NCBI GenBank assembly: GCA_963757395.1
Contig: CAVWRK010000007.1
Location: 47,967-111,966 of the forward strand
Direction: 5' to 3'
Origin: DATAOG01 sp963757395
Lineage (GTDB): Bacteria > Pseudomonadota > Alphaproteobacteria > Geminicoccales > Geminicoccaceae
DNA: 64,000 nucleotides
This document shows positions 45,023 through 55,056 of the stretch, piece by piece. Under the pieces are notes generated by a model. The model had not been told where the DNA came from, ran no database searches, and saw only the letters and a list, made by a program, of their open reading frames with translations. Position numbers and translations under genes: made by a program. Numbering within the stretch: the stretch's first letter is position 1; each line of letters opens with the position of its first letter.

Positions 45023-46003
45023 ATGAGAGGGCTGATCTCGCGCCGCAGCCTGACCCAGGAGCGGATCGTGCTGGTGCTCGCGGTCGTGCTGTTCGTGGCC
45101 GCCTCGCTCACGCTTCGAGGCTTTCTCAGCACCGGCAACCTGGTCGCGATCGTGCGCAGCGTCAGCGTTCTCGGCATCCTCGCGGTCGGCATGGCGGTGG
45201 TCGTGATCGGCCGCGGCATCGACCTCTCGGCGGTCGCGATCATGGCGATGTCGGTCGCCTGGTATCTGCAGATGTTGAACGAGGGCACCTCGGAGGGCGT
45301 GGCGCTTGCCGTCGCCCTGGCCGGCGTCGTGGCGGTCGGCGGCCTCAACGGCTTCCTGATCGCCTACGCCGAAGTGCCGGCGATTTTCGCGACCCTCGCA
45401 ATGGGCGCGTTCGTCTTCGGCGTCGTGCGCTCGCGCTTCATCGACCAGGACATGATCGGCGTGCCGAAAGACAACTGGATCGAACATCTCGGACAGGTGC
45501 GTCTCGCCTCGATTCCGATCGAGGTGTTCGTGTTCGCCGGGATGGCGTTGACTGTCTTTCTGCTGCTGCGCTTCACGAAATGGGGGCGCTACGTGTATTT
45601 CATGGGCGACAATTTCATGGCCGCGCGCAATATGGGCATTCCGGTCCGGCCGATGATCGTGCTGCGTTATGTCGTGTCGGCGTTGATCGCCTTCGTCGCC
45701 GGCATCCTCACGGCATCCGGGCTGCTGATCATCAACACGCGGGTCGTCAACTCGACGCTGCTCTACGACGTCGTGCTCGTCGTCGTGATCGGCGGCATCG
45801 GCCTGAGTGGCGGCAAGGGCGGCATGCGCAACGTCATCTTCGGGGCGGCGTTGATCGGGATCCTGCTGAACGTCATGACGATCATCGACATCCAGGTGCT
45901 CTACCAGAACCTTATCAAGTCCACTATCCTGCTGTTCGCGATCATCGTCGACAGCCTGCTGAACCCGCGCGATGAACAGACCGCCCAGCAAGGAGACATC
46001 TGA
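45023..46003 (+). CDS. Sugar-type ABC transporter permease (RbsC-like)
   Basis: The 326-residue integral membrane protein of the ribose/xylose permease family has VLGILAVGMAVVVIGRGIDLS in the second helix region, PAIFATLAMGAFVFG, and the coupling-loop/late-helix text VVVIGGIGLSGGKGGMRNVI. First gene of an operon containing a binding protein, a second permease (fused) and a two-domain ATPase. Carbohydrate or polyol import is inferred from the family. Confidence 0.88.
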   Translation: MRGLISRRSLTQERIVLVLAVVLFVAASLTLRGFLSTGNLVAIVRSVSVLGILAVGMAVVVIGRGIDLSAVAIMAMSVAWYLQMLNEGTSEGVALAVALAGVVAVGGLNGFLIAYAEVPAIFATLAMGAFVFGVVRSRFIDQDMIGVPKDNWIEHLGQVRLASIPIEVFVFAGMALTVFLLLRFTKWGRYVYFMGDNFMAARNMGIPVRPMIVLRYVVSALIAFVAGILTASGLLIINTRVVNSTLLYDVVLVVVIGGIGLSGGKGGMRNVIFGAALIGILLNVMTIIDIQVLYQNLIKSTILLFAIIVDSLLNPRDEQTAQQGDI

Positions 46004-46054
46004 GCTCCGTACCACCGACCGATGCGAGCTGGTCAAAAGGAAAGGGATGGGAAG

Positions 46055-47080
46055 ATGGCACTGATGCGAACGCTTCTGGCGGCAGCCGTCGTGGCGTCGA
46101 GCACGATCCTCACCGCGCTGCCCGCCTCCGCTGCAATGGATCCGGCGCCTGCGGAATACGCAAAGGCCCTCAAGGGCAAGCGCGTCGTCATGGTGCCCAT
46201 GGCGATGGGCTTCGACCTTGCCCAGGGCTGGGCGGCGATCCTCCAGCGCGAGGTCAACGCCTTCGGCGGCACCTTCGAGACGCGCGATCCGAACTGGAGC
46301 ACTGAGGCCGGCGCCCAGGCGCTGACCGACGCGATCGCGTCCAACCCCAAGCCTGACGTGCTGATCGTCATGTCGTTCGACCTCAACTCCTACTCCAAGA
46401 TCATGAAGAAGGCGCAGGAGGCGGGCATCTACGTGCTGCTGATCGACAATCCTGCCAACTTCAAGGCCGACGCCTATCTCGGCGGCGACTGGACGCAGCT
46501 CGGCCGGCTCGAAGCCGAAGCCGTGATCAAGGGCTGCGGCGCGGACTCCTCGAAGAAGATCGGCCTGGTCCAGGGTGACGAGACCAACGCGACCAGCCTC
46601 TTCCAGTATGACGGGATCATGGACGTGCTCTCGAAGCACCCCGATTTCGAGGTCGTGGCCAAGCCCGACTCGAACTGGGACGCGACGACCTCGCGCAACG
46701 TGACGACCACCATGCTCCAACAGCACCCGGACGTCTGCGGCATCATCGACTTCTGGGATGGTGACGCAACCGGGGCGGCGGCGGCGATCCGCGACGCCGG
46801 CCTGCAGGATAAGGTCTTCCTGGTCACCACCGGCGGCGGCGAGACCGCAGATTGCGCCGCGCTCGAGAACGGCACCTACAGCGCCGTGGTGATGACCGAG
46901 CTGGCTCAGGAAAGCTACAACATGGTGACCATGATCAAGTACCTGCTGCAGAGCGGGCAGCCGCCGGGCACCTCGTCGGCCTATATCTACACGCTGCTCA
47001 AGGCGACGACCAAGGCCGACATGCGCCCCGACAGCTGCTGGGACCTGAAGGCGCTGCAGGCCATGGCCAAGACCAACTGA
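46055..47080 (+). CDS. Periplasmic sugar-binding protein
   Basis: The 341-residue protein has a signal peptide (MALMRTLLAAAVVASSTILT, cleavage after ASA). A type I periplasmic-binding fold follows: KRVVMVPMAMGFDLAQGWAA, DVLIVMSFDLNSYSKIM, IYVLLIDNP, and two Cys (GCGAD, DVCGI). It is the ligand-binding part of the ABC system. ATG 46055 follows GGGATGGGAAG. A strong hairpin follows the gene, as expected when the binding protein is made in excess. Confidence 0.88.
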   Translation: MALMRTLLAAAVVASSTILTALPASAAMDPAPAEYAKALKGKRVVMVPMAMGFDLAQGWAAILQREVNAFGGTFETRDPNWSTEAGAQALTDAIASNPKPDVLIVMSFDLNSYSKIMKKAQEAGIYVLLIDNPANFKADAYLGGDWTQLGRLEAEAVIKGCGADSSKKIGLVQGDETNATSLFQYDGIMDVLSKHPDFEVVAKPDSNWDATTSRNVTTTMLQQHPDVCGIIDFWDGDATGAAAAIRDAGLQDKVFLVTTGGGETADCAALENGTYSAVVMTELAQESYNMVTMIKYLLQSGQPPGTSSAYIYTLLKATTKADMRPDSCWDLKALQAMAKTN

Positions 47081-47104
47081 GCTCCGCCGAGCGCGCGCGG
47101 AACC

Positions 47105-47134
47105 GGGACGGCCGGAGATCTCTTCGGCCGTCCC
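47105..47134 (+). terminator. Hairpin after the binding-protein gene
   Basis: GGGACGGCCG and CGGCCGTCCC form a perfect 10-bp stem around a 10-nt loop (GAGATCTCTT). Only C/T-rich sequence follows, not a clean U-tract. It probably acts as partial terminator or mRNA stabiliser separating the binding protein from downstream genes. Confidence 0.6.
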
Positions 47135-47159
47135 CGTCTCTTGCTCCGATGGTTGCCCG

Positions 47160-49261
47160 ATGACCTTCCCCGAGCGGCTGCGGGCCTCCCGCTACAATCT
47201 CGTTCCAGATCACGTCATCGGCGAGGTCCTGACCAAGCGGTGGGCCGACAACGCCATCCCCTTCGTCGCTCTCGTCGTTACCGTCGCCACCTTCGGCAGC
47301 GTCATTCCGGGCTTCTTCGCGCTTTACTCCCTGCAGGAATCGACCCGCCAGCTGGGCGAGTTCAGCCTGGTCGTGACCGGCCTCACGGTGGTGATGCTCG
47401 GCGGCGGGGTCGACCTGTCGGTCGGCTCGACCTTCGCCTTGTCCGCCTTTGCCGCGGTCGCCACCTTCTTCATCCTCGATCAGCCGGTCTGGCTGGCCCT
47501 TGCCGCCTCGCTCGCCTCAGGTCTCCTCTTTGGCGCCCTCAACGGCTACCTGATCGGCTTCCTGCGCCTCAGGGCCTTCATCACGACGCTGGTGACCTTG
47601 ATCATCGGCCGCGCCGCCTACGACATCCTCGTGGTGTCATTCGGCTCGAAGATCCAGCTTTCGATGGCATCCTCGGACGCCTGGGATTTCGTCGGCGACG
47701 GCACGCTTGTGGGCATCTCCATCCCCGTGCTGGCGGCGATCGCTCTCGCGATCGTCACCCATGTCGCACTCACGCGCTCGCGCCCGGGCTGGCACGTGCT
47801 GGCGGTCGGAGGCTCGCGCCGATCCGCCTACAATTCGGGCATCCGGGTCCGCCAGACCGTGTTCCTCACCTATGTCTTCTCGGGCTTCTGCTCCGCAGCG
47901 GCGGGGTTTCTGATCGCCACCCGGCTGAGCGGCGTGGGACCCGGCACCGGGCAAGGCCTGGAAATCCTGGCGCTGACCGCGGCCGTGGTCGGCGGCAACA
48001 GCCTGGGCGGCGGCCGCGGCTCGATCGCCAAGGGCCTGATGGGCGCGATCATCGTCCTGGTCATGACCAACGGCCTGATCCGCCTCGGCTACGGCTCCGG
48101 CACCAACCAGATGGTGCTCGGGATCATGCTGGCGGCCGCCGTGACCCTCGACATCCGCTGGCTCAAGAACCGCGGCAAGGTGCTCCACGAGGTCTATGTC
48201 GCACCGATCTACCACCGCATGGCCGAAGCCCCGGCCTCGACGCTCGACAACCGGCTGGCCGCCGCAGAGCCGATCGGCCTGGCTGAGCTCGAAGGCCCCG
48301 AGGACGTCATCCTGGATGACGACGACCACCTCTACTGCGGCACCCGCCACGGCGAGATCGTCCGCTTCTTCGCCCCCGACTACCGGCGCTCCGAGGTCTT
48401 CGCCCATACCGGCGGCTTCCCGCTCGGCCTCGCCTTCGATCGCGACGGCGCCCTCAAGGTCTGCGTCGGCGCCATGGGCCTCTACTCCATTTCAAGGGCC
48501 GGCGAGGTGACCCGGCTGTCGGCCGAGACCAACCGCTCCTGGCGCTCGATCATCGACGATGCGCGCCTGCGCGACCCCAACGACTGCGACATCGCCCCCG
48601 ACGGCCGGATCTTCTTCACCGATTCCACGACCCGCTACGACGCCCACGACTGGGCGCTCGACTCGATCGAGAGCCGCCCGACCGGCCGCCTGCTGGTCTA
48701 CGATCCGCACGACCGGCAGGACCCGCACCGTGCTCGACGCCTACCGCTATCCGAACGGCGTCTGCATGGCCCATGACGGCCTGTCGCTCCTGTTCGCCGA
48801 ATCCTGGGCGTGCCGCGTCCATCGCTACTGGTTCGACGGCCCCAAGGCCGGCACCGTCGAATGCGTGATCTCCGACATGCCGGGCTATCCCGACAACATC
48901 AACCGCGCCTCCGATGGCAACTACTGGATGGCCTGGCTCGGCATGCGCACGCCGACCTTCGATCTGGCACTCCGCAAGCCCGGGATGCGCAAGCGCATGA
49001 CCCGCCGGCTGCCCCAGGACGAATGGCTGTTCCCGAACATCAACACCGGCGGCGTCGTGAAATTCGACGACGCCGGCCGCATCCTCGACACCCTCGGCGA
49101 CCTCGGCGGCACGAGCCACCCGATGGTCACCTCGATGCGCGAGCACAAAGGCTTTCTGTATGTCGGCGGCATCCTCAACAACCGGGTCGGCCGCTACCGG
49201 CTGCCGGCTGCCGATCCCGAGCTGGACCGGCCCGCGCTCCTATTGGGGCCCGCGGGCATGA
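47160..49261 (+). CDS. ABC permease fused to SMP-30/strictosidine-synthase-like propeller, frame-damaged
   Basis: Residues 1-350 are an RbsC-like permease (LVVTGLTVVMLGGGVDLSVG, RAFITTLVTLIIGRAAY, AVVGGNSLGGGRGSIAKG). Without a stop, a beta-propeller follows from about 360 (GPEDVILDDDDHLYCGTRHG, DPNDCDIAPDGRIFFTD, YRYPNGVCMAHDGLSLLFAE). One extra base near 48707 (repair gives DPTTGRTRTVL) and another near 49233 (repair gives ALYWGPRA then TGA 49261) break the frame. Length 2102 bp is 3n+2, consistent with two insertions. The propeller would face a membrane side and bind or hydrolyse a sugar-lactone-like ligand (inference). Confidence 0.8.
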
Positions 49262-50336
49262 GGTTCGACTGCGCTCCTCGACCATCTGCGCGGCGAGGCG
49301 GTGACGATCCCGCCGATGGACGGCGCGCTCCGCCCCAACACCGCGCTCGACGAGGCGCTGGTCGTGCTCGAGACCGAGGCGCCGGACAATCTCGTCCTCG
49401 ACCGCGGGCGCATCCTCTTCACCAGCGGCAAAGAGGTCCTGGCGCTGCCCGCAGCCAGAGGCGGACGGCCCGAGCCGGTCGCGAGCTTCGAAGCCCCGGT
49501 CGCCTCGCTCGCGCTCGCTCCCGACGGCACGCTCGCCGCCGGCCTCGACGACGGCCGCGTGGTCCTCGAAGGCGGCCGGACGCTCGCGCCGCCCGAGGGC
49601 AGTCGGCTGCCCGACGGCACTCGCTTTCGCCGACCCGGAAACCCTGCTCGTCTGCCACGGCTCGGCCGAGCACCGGCCGGCGGACTGGGTGGTCGACCTG
49701 ATGGCGAAGGGCGCCAGCGGCTCGGTCTGGCGGATCGATCTTGCGAGCGGCGAGCAGGCCTGCCTCGCCCGCGAGCTCGCCTGGCCCTACGGCCTGCTGC
49801 CCGACCGCCGGACGGCCGGCTCGTGGTCGCGGAGAGCTGGCGGCACCGGCTGCTGGCGATCCCGACCGCGGCCGGCGGCCGCCCCGGAGGTGGTCCTGAC
49901 CAAGCTGCCGGGCTATCCGGCGCGGCTGTCGCCGGCTGCGGGCGGCGGCGCCTGGCTCGCCCTGTTCGCGCCGCGCAACCGGCTGATCGAGTTCGTCCTG
50001 CTCGAGGACGACTATCGCGCCGAGATGATGCGCGACGTGCCGCGCGCCTACTGGATCGCGCCCGCGCTCTCGTCCGGGGCGAGCTTCCTCGAGCCGCTGC
50101 AATGCGGCGCCGTCCGCACCATGGGCATCCACAAGCCCTGGGCGCCCAGCCGCTCCTATGGCCTCGTGGTCCGCCTCGATGCAGCTGCTGCGGCCGGTCG
50201 CGAGCCTGCACAGCCGCTCGAACGGCGCCCGCCACGGCGATCACCAGCGTCGTCGAGGCCGCCGGCCGGGTCTACGCCGCCGCCAAGGGCGGCGCAGCGA
50301 TCCTCGGCATCGATGCCGACCGCAGGCCTGGCATAG
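49258..50336 (+). CDS. Second SMP-30/strictosidine-synthase-like protein, several frame lesions
   Basis: ATG 49258 overlaps the previous stop. Repairing an extra base near 49265 gives TALLDHLRGEAVTIPPMDGA, then APDNLVLDRGRILFTSG. Further breaks near 49620 (repair reads LAFADPETLLVCHGS), 49805-49890, 50180 and 50245 separate pieces such as GRLVVAESWRHRLLAIP, LTKLPGYPARLSP, YWIAPALSSG and TSVVEAAGRVYAAAKGG. Joined together they give one beta-propeller protein of about 355 residues. So many lesions in one kilobase mean either poor base quality here or a dead gene. Cofunction with the ABC transporter is inferred from gene order. Confidence 0.65.
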
Positions 50337-50340
50337 CCCG

Positions 50341-51840
50341 ATGGCCGCGATCGTCGAGACGCGGAAGCTGACCAAGGAATACCGCGGCGTGCCCGCGATC
50401 AAGGCGATCGACTTCGAGCTCCGCCAGGGCGAGATCCACGCGCTGCTCGGCGAGAACGGCGCCGGCAAGTCGACGCTCGCCAAGATCATCGCCGGCGCCG
50501 TCGGAGCCGACCGGCGGCCAGCTGCTCTATCGCGGCGCCGAGGTCCGCTACGCCTCGCCCTCGAAGCGCTCGGCGACGGCATCGCCATGGTCTTCCAGGA
50601 GACCAGCCTGGTGCCGTCGATGACCGTGGCGCAGAACCTCTACCTCGGCGAGGAGCGGTTCCTGAACCGGCTGCGCGGCATCTACATCGCCGCCCAGCAG
50701 TTCCTGCAGTCGCTCAACTTCCCGGTCGACCCCGCCGCGACCGTGGCCAGCCTCGGCGCCGCCAAGCGGCAGATGGTCGAGATCGCCCGCGCCGTCCACC
50801 ACAACGCCGAGGTCATCATCTTCGACGAGCCGACCGCAGCGCTGACGCCGGAGGAAAAGCGCCACTTCTTCGCGCTGATGCGGCGGCTCAAGGCGCGCGG
50901 CGTCTCGATCATCTTCATCAGCCACGCGCTCGAGGAGGCGCTGGCCCACTCCGACCGGATCACGATCCTGCGCGACGGCGAGCACGTGATCACCGACGAG
51001 ACCCCAAGCTTCGATCGCGACAGCGTGATCCGCGCCATGGTCGGCCGCACGCTCTCGAGCGAGCTCTACGACCGCCGCCGCCAGGCCAATCAGCTGCGCC
51101 CGCCGGGCGAGAAGGTGCTCTCGGTCCAGGACATCTCGATGGGCCAGATCGTCCGCAACACCTCCTTCTCGATCTACGAGGGCCAGATCACCGGCGTCTT
51201 CGGCCTGATCGGCTCCGGCCGCACCGAGACCTTCAAGATCGTGGCCGGCATCGAGAAGCGCGACTTCCTGCGCGGCGGCGAGATCGAGCTGCGCGGCCGG
51301 CCGGTGCGCTACCGGGTGCCCGGCCCGGCGGTCAAGGACGGCATCGTCTACGTCACCGAGGACCGCAAGACCGAGGGCTACTTCGAGACCATGTCGATCG
51401 CCGAGAATCTCTATGCCGGCCTGCTCGCCGCCGGGCTCGAGCGGCTGCCCTATGTGAGCCTGCGCGAGATGCGGGCGCTCGCCGCCGACTGGAGCGCGCG
51501 CCTCAACATCCGCGCGATCGACAAGGACCCGCGGGTGGTCGAGCTCTCGGGCGGCAACCAGCAGAAGGTCGTGATCGGCAAGGGCCTGATCCAAAAGCCG
51601 CGTCTCGTCATCTTCGACGAGCCGACCCGCGGCGTCGACGTCGGCGCGATCGCCGAGATCCACCACCTCATCAACGAGCTCGCCGACCAGGGCCTCGCGG
51701 TGGTGGTGATCTCCTCCTACCTGCCGGAGATCATGAACCTCAGCGACCGCATCCTGGTCTGCCGCCAGGGCCGGATCGTCGAGGAGCTGACCCCCGCCGA
51801 CGCGACCGAGGAGCGGATCATGTACGCGGCCGTGCATTGA
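50341..51840 (+). CDS. Sugar ABC transporter ATP-binding protein, two NBDs
   Basis: The 499-residue RbsA/XylG-type ATPase has a first domain with Walker A GENGAGKST and IIFDEPTAALTPEE. The second, degenerate at Walker A (FGLIGSGRTETFK), carries the signature LSGGNQQKVVIGKGL and VIFDEPTRGVDVG. Residues about 56-73 read as out-of-frame text. One extra base near 50507 and one missing near 50560 would restore GGQLLYRGAEVRYASPS, so the frame is lost and regained. It powers the two permeases upstream. Confidence 0.9.
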   Translation: MAAIVETRKLTKEYRGVPAIKAIDFELRQGEIHALLGENGAGKSTLAKIIAGAVGADRRPAALSRRRGPLRLALEALGDGIAMVFQETSLVPSMTVAQNLYLGEERFLNRLRGIYIAAQQFLQSLNFPVDPAATVASLGAAKRQMVEIARAVHHNAEVIIFDEPTAALTPEEKRHFFALMRRLKARGVSIIFISHALEEALAHSDRITILRDGEHVITDETPSFDRDSVIRAMVGRTLSSELYDRRRQANQLRPPGEKVLSVQDISMGQIVRNTSFSIYEGQITGVFGLIGSGRTETFKIVAGIEKRDFLRGGEIELRGRPVRYRVPGPAVKDGIVYVTEDRKTEGYFETMSIAENLYAGLLAAGLERLPYVSLREMRALAADWSARLNIRAIDKDPRVVELSGGNQQKVVIGKGLIQKPRLVIFDEPTRGVDVGAIAEIHHLINELADQGLAVVVISSYLPEIMNLSDRILVCRQGRIVEELTPADATEERIMYAAVH

Positions 51841-51867
51841 GCCGCCGCGACCGCAGCCGGCGTTGCC

Positions 51868-51906
51868 TTGACGCTCCGCACGCTCCCGTTCAGGTTACCC
51901 GAACGG
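51868..51906 (+). promoter_or_regulatory. Possible promoter/hairpin ahead of the liv operon
   Basis: TTGACG (51868-51873) lies about 95 bp upstream of the binding-protein gene. CCGTTC (51886) and GAACGG (51901) can pair around AGGTTACCC where a -10 region would fall. No good -10 hexamer is present, so the call is tentative. Confidence 0.25.
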
Positions 51907-51965
51907 CGCCGCCGCGGTCCGCTGGCGCCCACTCGAGTGAGCTAAAAAGCTTTGGGGAGAGCGAG

Positions 51966-53207
51966 ATGAAACGCATTGTCGTCCGCAGCTTCGCCACCGC
52001 CTTCCTGTTCACATGGACGCTCGCGGGCGGCGCGCAAGGCCAGGAGACCGTCAAGATCGGCGCCATCTATCCCCTGTCCGGCAACGCCGCGAGTGCGGGG
52101 ACCTCGGACAAGGCCGGGATCGAGCTCGCGACCCAGATCATCAACGAGGCGCATCCCGAGCTCGGCGAGCTCACGCTCGCGGCCGGCGCGGGCCTGCCCA
52201 ATCTCGGCAACGCCAAGGTCGAGGTCGTGTTCGCCGACAACCAGGGCAGCCCGGCGGTCGGCCAGAACCAGGCGCTGCGCCTGATCACCGAGGAGAAGGT
52301 GGCGGCGCTGACCGGCGCCTATCAGTCCTCGATCACCCAGACCGCGAGCGCCATCGCCGAGCGCTATGGGATCCCGTTCCTGACCGGCGAATCGGTCGCG
52401 GCCGACCTCACCGAGCGCGGCTTCAAGCACTTCTTCCGCACCACCCCGATCGCGCCCGGGATCGCCAAGACCTACATGACCTTCCTCGCCGACATCAAGC
52501 AGAAGGGGCTCAACCCCGTCGGCTCGATCGCGGTCGTCAACGAGAACACCGACTACGGCACCTCGATCGCGAAATTGGTGGGCGAGGCGGCCAAGGCCGC
52601 CGGCTTCACGATCGGGCTCGAGATCCCCTACAACGCCAACACCACCGACGTCTCCGCCCAGGTCCTGCAGCTCAAGGAGGCCAAGCCCGACGTCGTGCTG
52701 TTCGTCAGCTACACCTCGGATGCCATCCTCTACATGAAGACCATGCGCGACCTCGGCTATCGGCCGCCGATGGTGATCGGCGACGATTCCGGCTTCTCCG
52801 ATCCGTCCTTTGCCCAGAGCGTCGGCGACATCGCCCAGGGCGCCATCAACCGGAGCGCCTGGGACGCTGGCTCGCCGGGCAGCACCACCTACAAGCTCAA
52901 CGAGATGTTCAAGGCCAAGACCGGCCGCGACCTCGACGACACCACCGGGCGCGGCATGCAGGGCTTCTTGGTGCTCGCCGATGCGATCAACCGCGCGGGC
53001 TCGACCGACCCCGAGAAGATCCGCGAGGCGCTGGTCGCGACCGATCTCAAGCCCAATCAGCTGCTGATGGGCTATCAGGGCGTCAAGTTCGACGCCAAGG
53101 GCCAGAACACGCTCGCCACCACGCTCCTGATCCAGCTCCAGGGCGACCACTACGTCGCGGTCTGGCCGGACGACAAGGCGGTCGCCAAGCTCCAGCTGCC
53201 ATTCTAG
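51966..53207 (+). CDS. livK: Branched-chain amino acid-type ABC binding protein
   Basis: The 413-residue protein has a signal peptide (to GGAQGQ) and a Leu/Ile/Val-binding fold: VKIGAIYPLSGNAASAGTSD, VAALTGAYQSSITQTASAIA, IPFLTGESVAADLTERGFKH, VVNENTDYGTS. Family members also bind amides, urea or aromatic compounds, so the substrate is not fixed. ATG 51966 follows GGGGAGAGCGAG. It heads a complete five-gene Liv-type operon. Confidence 0.88.
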   Translation: MKRIVVRSFATAFLFTWTLAGGAQGQETVKIGAIYPLSGNAASAGTSDKAGIELATQIINEAHPELGELTLAAGAGLPNLGNAKVEVVFADNQGSPAVGQNQALRLITEEKVAALTGAYQSSITQTASAIAERYGIPFLTGESVAADLTERGFKHFFRTTPIAPGIAKTYMTFLADIKQKGLNPVGSIAVVNENTDYGTSIAKLVGEAAKAAGFTIGLEIPYNANTTDVSAQVLQLKEAKPDVVLFVSYTSDAILYMKTMRDLGYRPPMVIGDDSGFSDPSFAQSVGDIAQGAINRSAWDAGSPGSTTYKLNEMFKAKTGRDLDDTTGRGMQGFLVLADAINRAGSTDPEKIREALVATDLKPNQLLMGYQGVKFDAKGQNTLATTLLIQLQGDHYVAVWPDDKAVAKLQLPF

Positions 53208-53221
53208 GGCTGGAAGCAAGC

Positions 53222-54082
53222 TTGATCCTGTTGCAGGTGATCGTCGGCGGCCTCCTCATGGGGGCCGTCTACGCCCTGTTCTCGTCCGGCCTGACCCTGA
53301 TCTGGGGCATGATGAACGTCATCAACTTCGCCCATGGTGACTTCGTCATGCTCGGCATGTACGTCGCGTTCTGGACCTACATGCTGCTCGGCGGCGGCCC
53401 GCTGCTGTTCGGCCCGCTCGCGGCGATTCTGCTATTTGTGCTGGGTGTGCTGGTTTACTTCGCCCTGATCAAGCACATCATGCAGGGGCCGATGCTGGCC
53501 CAGATCCTCGGCACCTTCGGCCTCGCGCTGCTGCTCCGCTACGCCGCCTTCTGGGCGTTCTCGGCCAACTTCGTGACCCTGCCGGCGACGCTGATCGGCG
53601 GCACGCTCGATGTCGGCGGCATCCTCCTGCCGCTGCCGCGGCTGATCGCAGGCGTGGTGGCACTCGCGCTGACCATCGGCATGCACCTTTTGCTCACCCG
53701 CACGGCACTCGGCAGCCAGCTGCTCGCGGTCGCCGAGGACCGGAGCGCTGCGATGCTGATGGGCATCCGCCCGGACCGCATGCAGGCGCTCGCCTGGGGC
53801 CTCGCAGCCGCCGCAACCGGGGTCGCCGGCGCCCTGATCGCGACCTTCTTCTACATCTCGCCGACGGTCGGCAAATCCCTCGCGATCGTGGCCTTCGTCA
53901 CGGTCGCCCTCGGCGGCTTCGGCAGCGTCCCTGGAGCCATGGTCGCGGGCCTGCTGATCGGCCTGATCGAGGCGCTCTCCGCCTATCTGATCGGCGCGGT
54001 CTACAAGGACGTCGTGGTCTACGGCCTGTTCGTCGCAGTGCTCTGGCTGCGCCCTCAGGGGCTGTTCGGAAAAGCCGCATGA
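53222..54082 (+). CDS. livH: LivH-type permease
   Basis: The 286-residue permease shows LMGAVYALFSSGLTLIWGMM, NVINFAHGDFVMLG, GTFGLALLLRY and VALGGFGSVPGAMVAGLLIG, hallmarks of LivH. No ATG fits; the TTG at 53222, 14 bp after the binding-protein stop, is used. Its stop overlaps livM by 4 bp. Confidence 0.9.
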   Translation: MILLQVIVGGLLMGAVYALFSSGLTLIWGMMNVINFAHGDFVMLGMYVAFWTYMLLGGGPLLFGPLAAILLFVLGVLVYFALIKHIMQGPMLAQILGTFGLALLLRYAAFWAFSANFVTLPATLIGGTLDVGGILLPLPRLIAGVVALALTIGMHLLLTRTALGSQLLAVAEDRSAAMLMGIRPDRMQALAWGLAAAATGVAGALIATFFYISPTVGKSLAIVAFVTVALGGFGSVPGAMVAGLLIGLIEALSAYLIGAVYKDVVVYGLFVAVLWLRPQGLFGKAA

Positions 54083-55056
54083 GGCGCGGGCTCGGCCTCC
54101 TGGTCGTGAGCGCCTTCCTCGCCTTCCCCTGGCTCCTGAGCGCGCCCTTCTACCAGCGGATCGGGGCGCTGGTCCTGCTCTACGCGATCTCGGCCTCGGC
54201 CTGGAACCTGGTCGGCGGCTACGCCGGCCAGATCTCGGTCGGCCACGCGGTGTTCTTCGGCGCCGGCGCCTATATGGCGCTGCTCGTCTACAACCTCTGG
54301 GGGCTGCCGCCGCTCGCGGGCGTGCCGCTCGGCATCCTGGTCAGCCTCGGGATCGCGGTCGTGATCGGCCTGCCGAGCTTCCGGCTGCGCGGCCACTATT
54401 TCGCGATGGCGACGATCGCGGTCGCCGAACTCGCCCGGATCTCGGTCGCCAACTGGCCGCTGCTCGGCGCCGCGATCGGCCTTAGCGGCCCGGTCGTGCC
54501 GCGCACCGTCCTCGACCTCTCGTTCCGCAGCGCCGTGCCTTACTACTACCTCTTCCTCGCGATGCTGGCCCTGCTGCTGGCCGTGACCTGGCAGGTCGAG
54601 CGCAGCCGCATGGGCTACTATCTCCGCGCGCTCCGGGAGAGCGAGCGCGCCGCACGGAGCCTGGGCGTGCCGGTCCGCCGCTACAAGCTCTATGCCTACA
54701 TGCTGAGCGCCGCCTTCACGGCACTGGCCGGCGCGCTCTACGCGATGATGGTCGGCTTCATCGACCCGGACAGCGGGCTCGGCATCCTGATCTCGGTCGA
54801 GATGGTGATCATGGCCGCCCTCGGTGGTGCCGGCACGCTGTTCGGGCCGCTGCTCGGCGCCCTGATCCTGGTCCCGCTCCGGGAGACCACCAACTCGCTG
54901 TTCGGCGGCAGCGGCGCCGGCATCACCTACATGATCTACGGCGGCATCATCCTGCTCCTGGCCCGCTACCGGCCGAGCGGGCTGATCGGCATCTGGCAGT
55001 CCTACGCGCGCCGGCGCGCCCGGGACGCCCTCGAGGCGCCCGCCCGTGCTGCTTGA
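54079..55056 (+). CDS. livM: LivM-type permease
   Basis: The 325-residue permease has ISASAWNLVGGYAGQISVGH, AVFFGAGAYMALL, LPSFRLRGHYFAMATIAVAE and GGAGTLFGPLLGALILVPLR, diagnostic of LivM. The C-terminus is Arg/Ala-rich. ATGA overlap with livH and 11 bp overlap with livG indicate one translationally coupled operon. Confidence 0.92.
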   Translation: MRRGLGLLVVSAFLAFPWLLSAPFYQRIGALVLLYAISASAWNLVGGYAGQISVGHAVFFGAGAYMALLVYNLWGLPPLAGVPLGILVSLGIAVVIGLPSFRLRGHYFAMATIAVAELARISVANWPLLGAAIGLSGPVVPRTVLDLSFRSAVPYYYLFLAMLALLLAVTWQVERSRMGYYLRALRESERAARSLGVPVRRYKLYAYMLSAAFTALAGALYAMMVGFIDPDSGLGILISVEMVIMAALGGAGTLFGPLLGALILVPLRETTNSLFGGSGAGITYMIYGGIILLLARYRPSGLIGIWQSYARRRARDALEAPARAA

